Source: Anthopleura xanthogrammica (taxonomy: Eukaryota > Cnidaria > Anthozoa > Actiniaria > Actiniidae). From it: DNA of 64,000 nucleotides. Position 1 is the stretch's first letter; the number at the start of each line of letters is the position of its first letter. The stretch covers positions 1,493,001 through 1,557,000 of the forward strand of contig OZ025221.1 in NCBI GenBank assembly GCA_964019055.1, written 5' to 3'. Shown piece after piece: positions 1-11,242 of this stretch. The notes beneath the pieces were generated by a model, which had not been told where the DNA came from, did no database searches, and saw only the letters and a list, made by a program, of their open reading frames with translations. Made by a program: the position numbers and the translations under genes.

Positions 1-479
1 AAAATTATCTTCAATAAAATCATCTGACCATGGCACTCCTGTATTTGCTTTTGTTTGCGCTAATTTTCGGAGCTTTTTCTAACTTTTGAATTGCTTTCTG
101 TTTCAGGTATTACTAATTTTCTCTGTTTTCTCGCTTCAGACATCAAGTCCTATGTACCCGGTTTCCTGGGCTGCACTAACTATTTTTTCCTTTTCAATTG
201 GCTATTTACTCTTTGCAGGAGTTCGATCAGTTTTGAGTACTAAACAATCTACAATAGGCTAAATTTATCTGGAGTCATTTCAAACGAAGAGTTTTATGTA
301 CCGGAATCCGCTATACTATTGATAATTTCTTTAAATTTTAAGTTTTATCTATCGAATCTATGCAGGCATTCGTAGTGGAGTTCAGCAAGATTGTAGAATA
401 AACAAAACAAACCAAAAAAAAAATACTCAGTACTGTTCAAGAACTGAAAGTTTACACTGTAACGATTGTCTCCTCAAAA

Positions 480-1047
480 TTGAACTTCACTGAGTTTCTG
501 CAAATGCTTGGTACTAATTTTCTTTTTCTTTTTTTCTTTCTTTTTCTCTTGATTTTAGAAGTGAGAAACTATCCCATCTTGGTGACAGAGGGCTCGTTTT
601 TCCTTGACTTCCATACGCTGCAGCTGCATGACGTAACCACTACACCTGTAACCATAACAACGGAGTAAAACATTTTCTAAATTGAATTCCTCTTGAATTC
701 CAAACTTTTTTGGTATAAAAGTAAAGTTTTTCTTCTATATTTCCAGGTTTTTCACTTCGCGAACCGAGATACCAGCTGCCAAAAGAAAGTGAATACTATA
801 TACCGGTAACTATAACAACGAAGTACAAACTTTTCCAACTCGAATTCGTCTTGAATTCCAAGCCCTTTTTATGAATGTTTACTTTTGTATTTTCAGAGTT
901 TTTTAGCACTTGCAAGTCGACGGTTTTTCCAGCTGAGGAAGACGACGAAATATCAGTGGCTGCCTTCAAGTTTCCGTCTTGTTTTCCTTCCAGTGTTAAC
1001 ACTAAACTTGAACCAAATTCACTAATTTTAAACGAAACAAAACTCTA
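480..1047 (+). other. possible exons of an unidentified gene with a local duplication
   Basis: I do not recognise a gene here. Segments that look spliced occur after acceptor-like ends near 558, 747 and 896. The intron-like stretch at about 627-748 recurs, diverged, at about 787-897 (shared gaattc-rich block, then a pyrimidine tract and an AG). This is a small tandem duplication of exon plus intron. The last segment reads openly to a stop at about 1047, but the phases of the three segments do not join into one clean frame. It may be the 3' end of a gene starting left of the window, or a decayed copy. Confidence 0.2.
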
Positions 1048-1464
1048 AACTGTAACCAAATTCTTAACTCAGTAAACCAAACTTAAACTGGCTAAAACTG
1101 AAACCAAACTGAAATCTAAACAAAACTTAAAATTTTGTGAAGTAAAACTCTGAGCTTAATTCTAAATTAAACTCGCAAATTAAACCTTCATTGAAAAATT
1201 GTGTTGTTCTTTTTGTTTCATCTGCAGAATAGTTCGTCGCCTTGGAAGTCAGACTCTGGTGGAAAGAATCAAGATCAGCAATGATTTTGCTTACATTTCC
1301 GTTAGACTTGAGTATCATGTAACTTAGTTTAAAGTTAAATAAGTTTTTTGAAACATGTGTAAAAAAAAAAATGATGTAATACTCGGAAATAAAACATTCA
1401 CGCATAAATACTTGTCTTGTGATAGCTCTATATACACTTGTTTTACAAATAGTGTTTTCACCAA

Positions 1465-1700
1465 ACCCATGCCCTGACTTAGATCAGCCAGGAGGTTGTT
1501 CGAGGGTTCATTCTGTGAGCTAGCCATGCCCTGACTTAGATCAGCCCAGAGGTTGTTCGAGGGTTGGATCTGTAAGTTAGCCGTGCCGTGTTGTAGATCA
1601 GCCAAGAAGTTTAAACTTCAGAGTTTGATGCGTGAATTAGCCGTGCGCTGACTTTGATCCATGATCAGAGCAGAGTTTGTTTCATGGTAGAATTTGTGAA
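1465..1700. repeat. diverged copies of a 57-bp minisatellite
   Basis: About four degenerate units containing the phrases gccctgacttagatcagcc and gaggttgtt. The same unit forms the well-preserved array at 27480-28190, 26 kb away, in the WBP11 gene. Confidence 0.8.
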
Positions 1701-2124
1701 TTAGCCGTTATTACTATTTGGCAACCAGTAATTTATGTCCATTTTTGTTCAATAAAGTCATATGATTTTATATCATTCTTATCATTACATAAATCCAATA
1801 TATTTATCTATTTTTTCGATGGATGCTTGTCAAAAATACCTTCATGCCAAAGCGTTTTAAAGAATACAAAAAAAAAGATCTTAATTGTAAATTTTCTCAG
1901 CTTAGTAAAATACGTGTAAATTACGTCACCACTAGACGCGTCCCACTTGGAAAGAGCCACCATGGATGCTTATGTACCAGTGACACTTACCGGGTTTGCT
2001 AGTCATTACAAGGAGTTCAAACTTATACGGTCTAGGGGCCGATTAACCTCACACTTAGATACACTACAGCTTCACATTATGATTAATTCATGTATTTCTT
2101 TAGAAGGAAAGTGAAGCTTCAAAC
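1701..2124. other. intergenic, upstream of the secreted-protein gene
   Basis: AT-rich sequence without a supported exon or repeat. It should contain the promoter and 5' UTR of the gene starting at 2125, but no clear core promoter element was identified. Confidence 0.4.
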
Positions 2125-5100
2125 ATGAAAATTCTGGTGCTATTAGTTTTCGTTTTTCTGGTTGTCCAATCCAAAGGTAATCTTTTAAAATTTATCAATT
2201 AACTCAGTACCTTTTAAAATTGCTACCGAAATTGTAATACATTATTGTCTCGTAATACGTGTATTCTAGGATCTGAAATCCAGGACGACCTGCAAGAGAG
2301 TGAAGAGTTGACGATATCAAAGGTAGTGTAAAAATCTTCACTATATAATTATAATAGCGTAAGAGAGGGGGGTTCTCTACCTATCACGGAAGACTGGCAA
2401 AATTTGAAAATACCTAAACTACGTCATTCCTTTACATTACTGTCAATTAGTTACGTTTTGGTTTTGTTAAATTATACGAAGTCTTCAATATCTAAAGTTA
2501 GAATTATGATAAAACATTTTCATTCAAAAATATAGTTTTTATACATACAAAACAAGAAAACGCAACGCTTTGAAATGGTTTCCTTAAGATGTGATTGGCT
2601 GACAGCAGTCGTAAGACATTCTCTCAACCAATCAGGTCGAAGCAGGGCGGTAAATCTATTTGCAGCCCGCGCGCTTGGCGTTTGGCCCTCTAAACTGAAC
2701 GTTTTAGAGAGGGCAGTTTAATATTTGGCCTTGTCAGGGGCGGATACAGGGGGGAGGGGTGGATTGGGTGGATTTCCATCCCCCATTTTGATCCCTAAAA
2801 GTTTAAAAATGAACTGTTTTTAATTTATAAAATAGATTAGAAATAAATTGTTCTTAAAAAATATAAAAATGAAAAAATCAAAAGTTCTGTAATGTTCAAA
2901 GTGAACTGAATCATCGATTCTTGTCGAATTCTGTTGACTATAGAGGCTATAGTATGTTTGTAAGCCATGATTATGAGCCAGTAGCTCATGCGTCCAGCGG
3001 TAGTTATTTGAAGAGCCGCGTTTTTCGATCAGCCATTTTGTTATTCAGCCCTAAAAATGCAGCGATCAATCGGCGATTTCTTTTCAAAAAAACGGTAAAG
3101 TACTATTTTTATTTAATGTTCTTCATTTTGGCTTAATATTTGTAGATATTTCAGGCCAATAGGCTGTTTACAGTAAATTAGAATAGCAGAATCTAATATT
3201 TTTCAGCGAAAATAATGCCAGTCCTGATAGTGATGTTGAACCACCACCAAAAATTAATAGCTTCATCGGTCCCACTCCGCCTAATACTGAAAGCAGTACT
3301 TCAAGTAAGTATCACGACAATATTTTGAACTTTACAGCAGAAAAAATTGATTTTAAAAAGCTCAATTTTTTAAATATTTTTCTGCAAACAAAGACACGGC
3401 ATTTTCATCCGTATCAGTCCAGACGAAGTATGCCAAAGATATATGACAACACACCCAAGAAGAATGATGTCAGAATCCATTTTAAAAGATCATCATTGAT
3501 CAGTAACGCTGTTGTAGCTAAGTGATTTGTAGTTTTGTATATGTTTTACAATCATTTCCTATTTCTAGAACGCAGCTGCATTGACAAATATTTTGACAAA
3601 TCTATATCTTTTTATCGCCTTTCTAATTTTGTTCTTTACATAAAGTGTAATGACCTTGGTTGAGGAGAAATCTTTTTCCACCCCCCCCCCCCCCCCCCTT
3701 GAAAAATCCTGTATCCGCCCCTGCTTGTATATTGATGATAATTGTGATTGTTGTTTTAAGCTTGTTGAAAGTCTACCTTTCTAATAGAAAGCAGTTCGTC
3801 TTACCTTTTTGAACGTGATATGTTGGGATTCCGCAGAGCCTAGTGCTCGGACCACTAAGTATTTATTTGATTCATACTTCTCCCCTAGCTGACTTTGTTA
3901 AGTATCATAATCTGAACTACCATTTTCAAGCTGATGATTCTCAGTTTTGATTGTGTTTTTTTTTTGCCCCACTAGAATCCTTTTCGGACATATTTTTTAG
4001 TTTGGAATATTTAATTAGGAAGACACAAAATAATATTAAACCTTAAACAATGTCTATTGTACGTCTGTGTCCGCTTTTTGCGATTTAAGTATATACGATT
4101 AAAATCCCTCAAACACCAAACCAGAGAAGAAAAAAAGCAAGAAAAAGCTTATGTAATATCTGTGCTTTCAGAATATTGAGATTAGCAAAAAATATTTTCA
4201 TTAATGTTAAATAAATATAAAAATAATGTTTTGGCAAATTTCAACATTTCAGGAAGGAGCGAAGAAACAAATGGCCGAAATGTCAGATTCAACAAAAAGA
4301 TCAGCCCGATTGACTTTTCCTTGTAAGTTTTTCAAAACAGCACTCTTAAATTACCGTAATTTGACTAATGTAGTGCATTTTGGCTACCATGTTTGATGAT
4401 ATAACAAAAGACATGGTCACCATGTTGGATAACATAACAAAAGACATGACTACCATGTTGGATGATATAACAAAAGACATGGCTACCATGTTGGATGATA
4501 TAACAAAAGACATGGCTACCATGTTGGATGATATAACAAAAGACATGACTACCATGTTGGATGATATAACAAAAGACATGGCCACCATGTTGGGTACGTG
4601 ATATAACAAAAGACATGACTACCATGTTGGATGATATAACAAAAGACATGGCCACCATGTTGGGTACGTGATATAACAAAAGACATGACCACCATGTTGG
4701 ATGATATAACAAAAGACATGGTCACCATGTTGGATGATATAACAAAAGACATGGCCACCATGTTGGATGATATAACAAAAGACATGGCCACCATGTTGGA
4801 TGATATAACAAAAGACATGGCCACCATGTTGGATGATATAACAAAAGACATGGCCACCATGTTGGATGATATAACAAAAGACATGGCCACCATGTTGGAT
4901 GATATAACAAAAGACATGGCCACCATGTTGGATGATGTAACAAAAGACATGACCACCATGTTGGATGATATAACAAAAGACATGGCCACCATGTTGGATG
5001 ATGTAACAAAAGACACGGCCACCATGTTGGATGATGTAACAAAAGACACGACCACCATGTTGGATGATATAACAAAAGACATGGTCACCATGTTGGATGA

Positions 5101-6966
5101 TATAACAAAAGACATGGCCACCATGTTGGATGATATAACAAAAGACATGGCCACCATGTTGAATGATATAACAAAAGACATGGCCACCATGTTGGATGAT
5201 ATAACAAAAGACATGGCCACCATGTTGGATGATATAACAAAAGACATGGCCACCATGTTGGATGATATAACAAAAGACATGGCCACCATGTTGGATGATA
5301 TAACAAAAGACATGGCCACCATGTTGATGATATAACAAAAGACATGACCACCATGTTGGATGATATAACAAAAGACATGGTCACTATGTTGGATGATATA
5401 ACAAAAGACATGGTCACCATGTTGGATGATGTAACAAAAGACACGGCCACTTTGGAGGTATATAATTTTTTTTATGTATTTTATTAACTTAACTCGAATG
5501 CATGTCTTTTTCGTATCCAGATAACCAGTTGATGCGATCATATGTTCGAAAAATCAAGCAACGTTTAAAGCAGTTTAAGGGAATGATGCCTGCCAAGCGC
5601 ACAGGCAAATTGCTCACTAAACTAATCTCCCAGTGGAAATTTCGAACTCTGATAAGTAGAAAGAATAGAACAATTGCATTAACAGCGGCCAGCGAAAACA
5701 TTGATGCATTGTACAATGCTACAAATAACCCAACCGCCTTTTTTTTTAGCTGTGATGAAGCTGATTGACGCCCTGTATAAACTTACACCAAAGAATGGAC
5801 CCATCATCAACAAACCAGCTTTATCAATCTCATTGGTGAAGTCGAAACTAGAAGAAATTTCCATTATATTATTTTTCCTAATGGCTATTATCCAGATTTG
5901 AATTTACTGAATATTGGTCGAACAAACCGTATTTCAGCACAGAATAGCATACGCCATTTTGCGGCTACCAAAAATGAGATGAATCTGTTAGTTAAAACTA
6001 AAGGAAAGATGCTTTTAGTACAGACAGTAAATCTCAAAAATAAGGCTCAATATGTTGTTGATTCTATTGGGTTTGCTGATTATTTAGAAGGACGGATAAG
6101 AAATCTGGCGTCAAACAGTTCAGTCGGTGTTAAACTGGTGTTCAATCATGTGGATCTCTATGTTAAGTTCCAGATGTTCCGACAACTGTTGCTGATAGGA
6201 GCTAAGTCTATTCTCCATGCTTCCTATGGACATAACTATTATGATCAGGCAATACAACAGATTCAAGACAACGATACATTGTCGCTTCGGTTCCTGTACG
6301 ATCCTGACTTCAACAGTACACGTATGCCATACTTTGACGGACAGAACTATCCTGTAATTAACACCTACATGTCCATCATGCTGGGCATATCAAGACCAGA
6401 CAAATTCCCTGGTTTAAGCTGCATCGGAACAGTCAACAACCCAAGTGCCACTGCCTGGAATACGGTGGTACTTCCTGGTAACAGCACTCCCATATTTGGC
6501 TGGGACAATACTATGACATCTGATTGTAAGTGGAGAATTATCTTTCATGCCCAAAACCTCTACAGTATTGTATTCAACCCTGGAGTTTCAAACTGCCCTT
6601 GGTGTGGCGCTCTATTGGCTATCGATGCACGGAATGTCAGTCGAAAAAGACTTGTCGGTCTAAACCTGATTAAGCCAGTGCTGTGGGAAATTATCAACTC
6701 TACGTATCACAACTTACAAAATAATTTCCGGTAAGTCTTGATGTAAGAAAACACATAATGAGTAAGAAAAACAGGACACCTGGGTAGAGGGGGAAGTGAA
6801 ATTATGATTATCAATATCATCATCATTATCAAATCCCGTACTGAATTCCAAACTAACAATATTAACTATCGATGAAATTATTCCTTATTTATTATTTTCT
6901 TCTTCTTGATGCTCTTCTTCTTTCTTCCATTGTAGGAACGATCAAAAGTATTCAATTTGTGGTTAA
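2125..6966 (+). CDS. unrecognised secreted protein, five exons
   Basis: Product not recognised. Exons 2125-2176, 2270-2322, 4253-4322, 5521-6730 and 6936-6966 join with matching phases and GT-AG borders; the donor at 6731 (CCG followed by gtaagt) and the pyrimidine-rich acceptor at 6935 support the short last exon. The product would be about 470 residues. Exon 1 encodes a hydrophobic signal peptide (MKILVLLVFVFLVV). An acidic stretch, a basic stretch (NQLMRSYVRKIKQRLKQFKG) and a long globular part follow, with several N-x-S/T sites, a CPWC motif and few cysteines. Exon 4 carries two opposite one-base shifts at T-runs: one base too many in the nine-T run near 5739-5747 and one too few near 5872-5876. 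Only about 40 codons lie between, so assembly error or a mild pseudogene are both possible. Intron 2 holds a hAT-like element and intron 3 a minisatellite. Confidence 0.6.
2735..3723 (+). mobile_element. hAT-like non-autonomous DNA transposon (989 bp)
   Basis: Perfect 16-bp terminal inverted repeats (CAGGGGCGGATACAGG at 2735, its complement ending at 3723) flanked by a 5-bp direct duplication CTTGT (2730-2734 and 3724-3728). Poly-C/G tracts lie just inside both ends. It sits in intron 2 of the secreted-protein gene. It carries the N-terminal exons of a transposase but no catalytic part, so it is an internally deleted copy. Confidence 0.85.
3057..3304 (+). pseudogene. N-terminal fragment of a hAT/ZMYM-type transposase
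   Basis: Exon 3057-3094 begins MQRSIGDFFSKK. With a donor at 3095 and an acceptor at 3206 it joins in phase to exon 3207-3304, a serine- and proline-rich segment containing DSDVEPPPKINSFIG. The start, a short basic S-I-x-x-F-F-x-K-K motif followed by a disordered acidic or Pro-Ser linker, is typical of metazoan hAT transposases of the ZMYM1/TTF-type group. No zinc finger, RNase H-like or dimerisation domain follows before the right TIR. The fragment is not functional. Confidence 0.65.
4380..5452. repeat. 33-bp minisatellite in intron 3 of the secreted-protein gene
   Basis: About 32 units of ttggatgatataacaaaaga plus catggccaccatg. Because the unit is a multiple of three and lacks stops, it is open on both strands and creates long spurious ORFs (plus-strand reading MLDDITKDMAT repeated). 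Two units near 4594 and 4669 carry a four-base expansion (gtacgt) and one near 5324 a two-base loss, which break the frame. The splice phase of the flanking exons (phase 1) gives an immediate stop if the array is included. It is therefore called intronic. Confidence 0.85.
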
Positions 6967-7057
6967 TTAATGTTGTTGCTGAAAAAACCCAAAGCTTAAA
7001 GCCTATAATTATTTATCTTTTGTTTTTCAACAAACTTCACTGTAGGCTATCTAAGAA

Positions 7058-7194
7058 CAGGGACCGCGCAGCAGGGGGGCTTGGGGGCTATAGCCCCCCC
7101 CCCCAATAATGGGAGCATGCCCCCAAATCCCCTAGGTCTTCCAGTATTTGGTGGTCGTTAGCCCCCCAATCAAAATTACGCTCTGCGGTCCCTG
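7058..7194. mobile_element. 137-bp hAT-like MITE
   Basis: Terminal inverted repeat CAGGGACCGC at both ends, flanked by the direct duplication AAGAA (7053-7057, 7195-7199). The inside is a G-run/C-run palindrome. The 5-bp duplication matches that of the larger element at 2735-3723. Confidence 0.75.
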
Positions 7195-7443
7195 AAGAAT
7201 CAAGGAAGATATGTCCAAGTCGTACGTAGAATGTCCAAGCATACAGCGAATTTCTTATTGCAATAAAGCCACATCGAAATAAATTTCATGATTCCGCTCT
7301 CAAAGCTTTAGGTTTTAGGCTTTCTTCAGCGACAACCTTAATTGAATTAGCTCAGTTTGAGGTGCGATGGGGGAGACATTACCTGAACCATTAACCAGCG
7401 AGTCGCTCCACCCCTCGGTTACCCACTCTCTTATCAATAAAAT

Positions 7444-7600
7444 TTGCAATATCAATTGCCAGGTCAGACATTTATGGGCCCACAAATGATCTCCCAGGCG
7501 TCACCCCATTCTAAGGGTCAAGAGTTTAGGGTTTGGTTTGGAGAGGATCTAATGAATTATCTTGGTAACGACAATAGTGGTCGAGCATGTTGTCATGTAA
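7444..7600 (+). pseudogene. exon remnant of an extracellular-type protein, cut by a MITE
   Basis: The frame reads openly and includes GQEFRVWFGEDL, then NDNSGRACCHV. This glycine-aromatic-acidic then DN-x-GR-x-C pattern looks like a real conserved protein segment rather than chance. I recall similar segments in cnidarian extracellular proteins but cannot name the domain firmly. The coding sense stops being protein-like exactly where the dispersed MITE (7601-7735) begins, so the exon appears to be truncated by that insertion. No signal peptide or partner exon could be attached with confidence. Confidence 0.35.
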
Positions 7601-7735
7601 AGACCCCTTGCAGCACGTCGAAATGCAGCTCAATTTGGAGGACAAAACAGTAGGTTTCCAATTCTAAGGAGATGGAAATTATTTTTGTTTTGACCTCCAA
7701 ATTGAGAAATTGAGTTACAGTGACGTCACGTGCAA
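7601..7735. mobile_element. MITE family A copy
   Basis: Starts agaccccttgcagcacgtcg and contains ctcaatttggaggacaaaac followed by the inverse phrase ending ttgacctccaaattgag, then tgacgtcacgtgcaa. Imperfect inverted repeats of about 45 bp make up most of its length. Related copies lie at 39490-39556, 40409-40532, 48794-48927, 49125-49248, 52985-53115, 53366-53598 and 54200-54283. Confidence 0.8.
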
Positions 7736-7911
7736 TAGATCTATACATACTGTTTGCACAGCCTGTGCCCTAACATTCTTTCTTTGAAGTCGGTTAATAA
7801 CCTACGACATTTCTTTGGCAGACAAACACTAGGCCGTTGAACTAAATTTTCGAAACCTCTCCTCGAGGAATTTTTACGCAAGGATTGAAATTATTATTTC
7901 CTTTTCTATAG

Positions 7912-10287
7912 AATACGAACCAAACGCTTTTGCGGCGCAAAATGCAATCTGGATTTGAGTCACACTCCCTGGACACTCCTAGTAACCGTCAACCGTAGTC
8001 CTAAGAATGCAAGGAAACTAAACATCGGGCATCTAATGCCGCCAAGCATAAGCAACTCGGGGAAGAGACAACACTGGAAAATAAGCCAGGTAACAACAAT
8101 TACAGCCTTCAAACCATAATGTCACGACTGGAAAACATGTGCATGTATGTGAAAATGTTTATGCAAATTACTGCATAATACTCTTCTCCTTACTATGGTC
8201 AAAATATGCAAAGTTGACTTTCTAAAAAAAATTTTTGTCTAATAAAGCCTAAGGCAAATTAGGCAAAATTTTTTTAAGTGAGCAATTGACACATTTGCTT
8301 ATTCATACCACGCTTCGCTTATATACCTATTTCAAAAAAGGTTGTCGCAGCTGAAAGCAATAAGCATGAACACAAGTAGGCAAAGAACATCTCTATTTTA
8401 TTTCTTATTCATCATTTAGACGCGATTATTTAAGTCGTTTTGTAATGGTAGGCTGCAACATGTTTTCATGATCTTTAAGTGTTGTACCGGATCATCAGCT
8501 GATTAGGGCATTGTTTGCAGGTGGTATTGGCTTGTCGCTTGTCGCTTTCGGTTTCGACGACCTTTATTGAAATAGGTGTATATGCTCGAGTTAAAAATGG
8601 CCGGAAACACAGGGACCCCATGGGATTCAAAAACGAAAAACGTGGCACTCTGTTGGCAAAAAATGTTGTTTTTTTTTTTTGCTGACAGGCACTAGCATCA
8701 TCTGATATGACTGCTAATAGAAGCTCAGCTGAAGTGAGTGAGTTAACAGGTAATTTTAATTAAAAGTAATTTGTAGTTAGTTGTCCAATGCTCCCTCGAT
8801 GCCTGAAGTCTAAATGAAATATGGAAGGACGGAAGGACGGAAGGACGGAAGGACGGAAGGACGGAAGGACGGAAGGACGGAAGGACGGAAGGACGGAAGG
8901 ACGGAAGGACGGAAGGACGGAAGGACGGAAGGACGGAAGGACGGAAGGACGGAAGGACGGAAGGACGGAGCGATTTCATGTTTACTAACAACTAAACATT
9001 CATTCTTAACAGAAACAGATGACAACGGTAATTCGGATGAGAAATCTGTTGATGAAGATGAAAACAGTATTGAAAAGGTAAGGTTCGACTGTGTGCTGTA
9101 ATCTTTGAGGACTGCAATATGGTCCTTGCTGAGTTAAAATTGAGAGAGATTTCATGGTTTAAGTAGAGAACACGAAACGACAACGACAACGACATTGATT
9201 TTAATTGTACCTTAAAAATACATAATTAAATTACAAAATATTTATTCTTACATAAAGGTGCGAGCCAACTGGATTAACTGAAAAGCTATAAGAGGCCAGT
9301 TGGCTAAAATTGTGGTGTAAGAGTGTTGCATAACGCTGTTTTTGAAGACCATATATAGGCTCATTTATACATGTTTAGGCTTGTTTATCAGTCAGCTATT
9401 CGCGGACAAAGTTTGTAGAATTTGAAAACATTGTAATTGGATGCAATTAAATCAAAAACAAATTCATACGAATGAGGCACTCGGGTCAATACGATGAAAG
9501 CTGTCCAACTAGCCTCATTTTAATATCAAACCACTCACAGCTGTAATAAAAACTCCTTGTTCTTTTTTTATGTAATATCTGTAATAATATAGATGCAAAA
9601 ATTTCTCACTTCTGATTGGTTTAAAGCAGTGCAGTTTCCCTGAAACACCAGTGCAAAAACGTGAAACACCAGTGCAAAAACCTGAAACACCGGTGCAAAT
9701 TACATTTTCCGAAAACGGTCTTGAAACCAATTTTTTTTTTATTCTGCTGTTGATAACATTATCAAGCATCAAGACTATGCATTTTCTGATCGCGAAGGAA
9801 CCAGTTTAAGCGGTGAAAACGGCTAAAAAGTTGGTGATTTTGTTTGTTTTTGAATAATATATTTTGTCGGTTTCAGTTGAAGAGCGCGCGCTGCTGACGC
9901 TATCCACGTCATTGAGCGCGCGCTCAATGAGCTCTTGAAAAACACACATTTGATCAACACTCTATGAATATTTATGAGCATGAATATTAATAAACAAGGT
10001 ATTTTGGTTCGAAATTTTTAGCATCTATATTATTAACAAGAAATCGCATGGTTTTCTCGTGCACTTTGGAATAAATTTGCACTCGCGGGTTTTCAAAAAG
10101 CTCAAATAGCACTCGCCCTATCGGGCTCGTGCAATTTTGAGCTCTTTGAAAACCCGCTCGTGCAAATTTATTCCAAAGTGCACTCGAAACCATGCGATTT
10201 CCTATACTAATTGTCTTCCAGAGCGTTACCCTTGGGGCGGCGGAGAACGCCAGAGGCAATACCATTCAAGCTCGAAAGTGGGCATAA
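7912..10287 (+). CDS. candidate four-exon gene fragment, unidentified
   Basis: Not recognised. Four segments with GT-AG borders join in phase: 7912-8089 (59 codons open, contains FCGAKCNLDLSHTPWTLLV), 8689-8749, 9013-9077 (acidic, DEKSVDEDENSIEK) and 10222-10287, ending in TAA. Pyrimidine-rich acceptors precede the first two exons and the last. The start is not in the segment, so an upstream exon would be needed, perhaps the MITE-cut exon at 7444-7600. Phase agreement over three junctions is suggestive, but the exons are short and no domain is visible. It could be a chance chain or a decayed gene. Confidence 0.25.
8821..8968. repeat. 8-bp satellite (ggaaggac)n
   Basis: About 18 perfect copies of an 8-base unit. 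The ORFs through it on both strands are artefacts. Confidence 0.95.
9590..10212. mobile_element. palindrome-ended DNA element
   Basis: The right part (10035-10205) is a near-perfect palindrome built around ctcgtgcactttggaataaa and gggttttcaaa. The left part carries the phrase aaatttctcacttctgattgg and a short cctgaaacaccagtgcaaaaac repeat (9640-9690). The same start and end phrases (ttctgattgg and gcgatttcctatactaat) frame the related element at 13600-14048. Confidence 0.6.
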
Positions 10288-10331
10288 TTGCAATGTACGC
10301 AAGTGGGAAGTGCCATAAGCTTATTACCTTG

Positions 10332-10728
10332 AAGCATAGTTAATGAAGTGGAATGGTTTGGAATCCTATTGTTCTAGGTTTTTGTTCGATTTTTTCTATT
10401 GTTATATGACGTTGACGTTGCACAGAGATTAATTGTTTACTGAAAAGGGCAATCACACTATTTTGAACGCTTTCTTATCTATCATCTAGTAACTTAACTG
10501 TATCTGCGCGGAATTATTTATCCTCTTCTTTGTAATCTTAGAATGAAAATATTAAACTTTCAAAATGTTCGTACATGAAAATAGTACGGAAACTAGTATT
10601 TCCAGCCATACTTGCTTTGGTTCATTGTGCACGGTCAATATCACGTGATGGTACGTTTCAACATCGCTCACCAAACAAAAACCTAGAACAATAGGTTTCT
10701 AATCCATTCCACTCCATTAATTATGCTT
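10332..10728. mobile_element. 397-bp inverted-repeat element
   Basis: Terminal inverted repeats of about 50 bp: aagcatagttaatgaagtgg at the left and the complement of the same at the right, each followed inward by the phrase attgttctaggtttttgtt. The interior has no coding sense. Confidence 0.7.
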
Positions 10729-11242
10729 GAAGTTCGTAACTATTTCGTGCAACCCCCGTAAAGTAAAGTCTTCTATCTATAAATGTAACTGTTAAACATA
10801 TGGCAAATAAAATAAAACCAAACAAATTCATGTCTGAAATTCTTCGCGGCTGAATTCCAGTGTGCCGTGCGTGCTACTGGTTTACACAGCATACTGGAAT
10901 TCACAAGTATGCGTACATTTAAAAAAATGACAATAGCTATGAATAATCAAATAAGTAATCGCTAAGCAAAATTTCGGCCCCGTCCCTTATTGAAAACTTC
11001 CAGATATTTTGATCTGAACATGATCTTTCAGGTGGTTGAGGCTGTTTTCATGAGAAAGATCGCACCTTTCGGATCTAAAAAAATCAGCTCGCGGGCATGA
11101 GATCTATCTACCAGTTATAAATCATATTTTCTAAATAAAAAAACAACACAACACCGTTGTACTGTCTCTTATTTTTTCTCGACCCTTTGCGTTTTATATT
11201 ATATACCTTTCAAATTTTCAGACGTACATGAAAATCGTAGCT
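10729..11242. other. intergenic, no gene seen
   Basis: AT-rich DNA with a small inverted repeat around gaattccagt (10852-10905). No ORF or repeat of note. Confidence 0.5.

Noticed and set aside
4549..5541. 330-codon minus-strand ORF and 216-codon plus-strand ORF
   Set aside because: Both read through the 33-bp minisatellite; the flanking exon phases exclude it from the mRNA.
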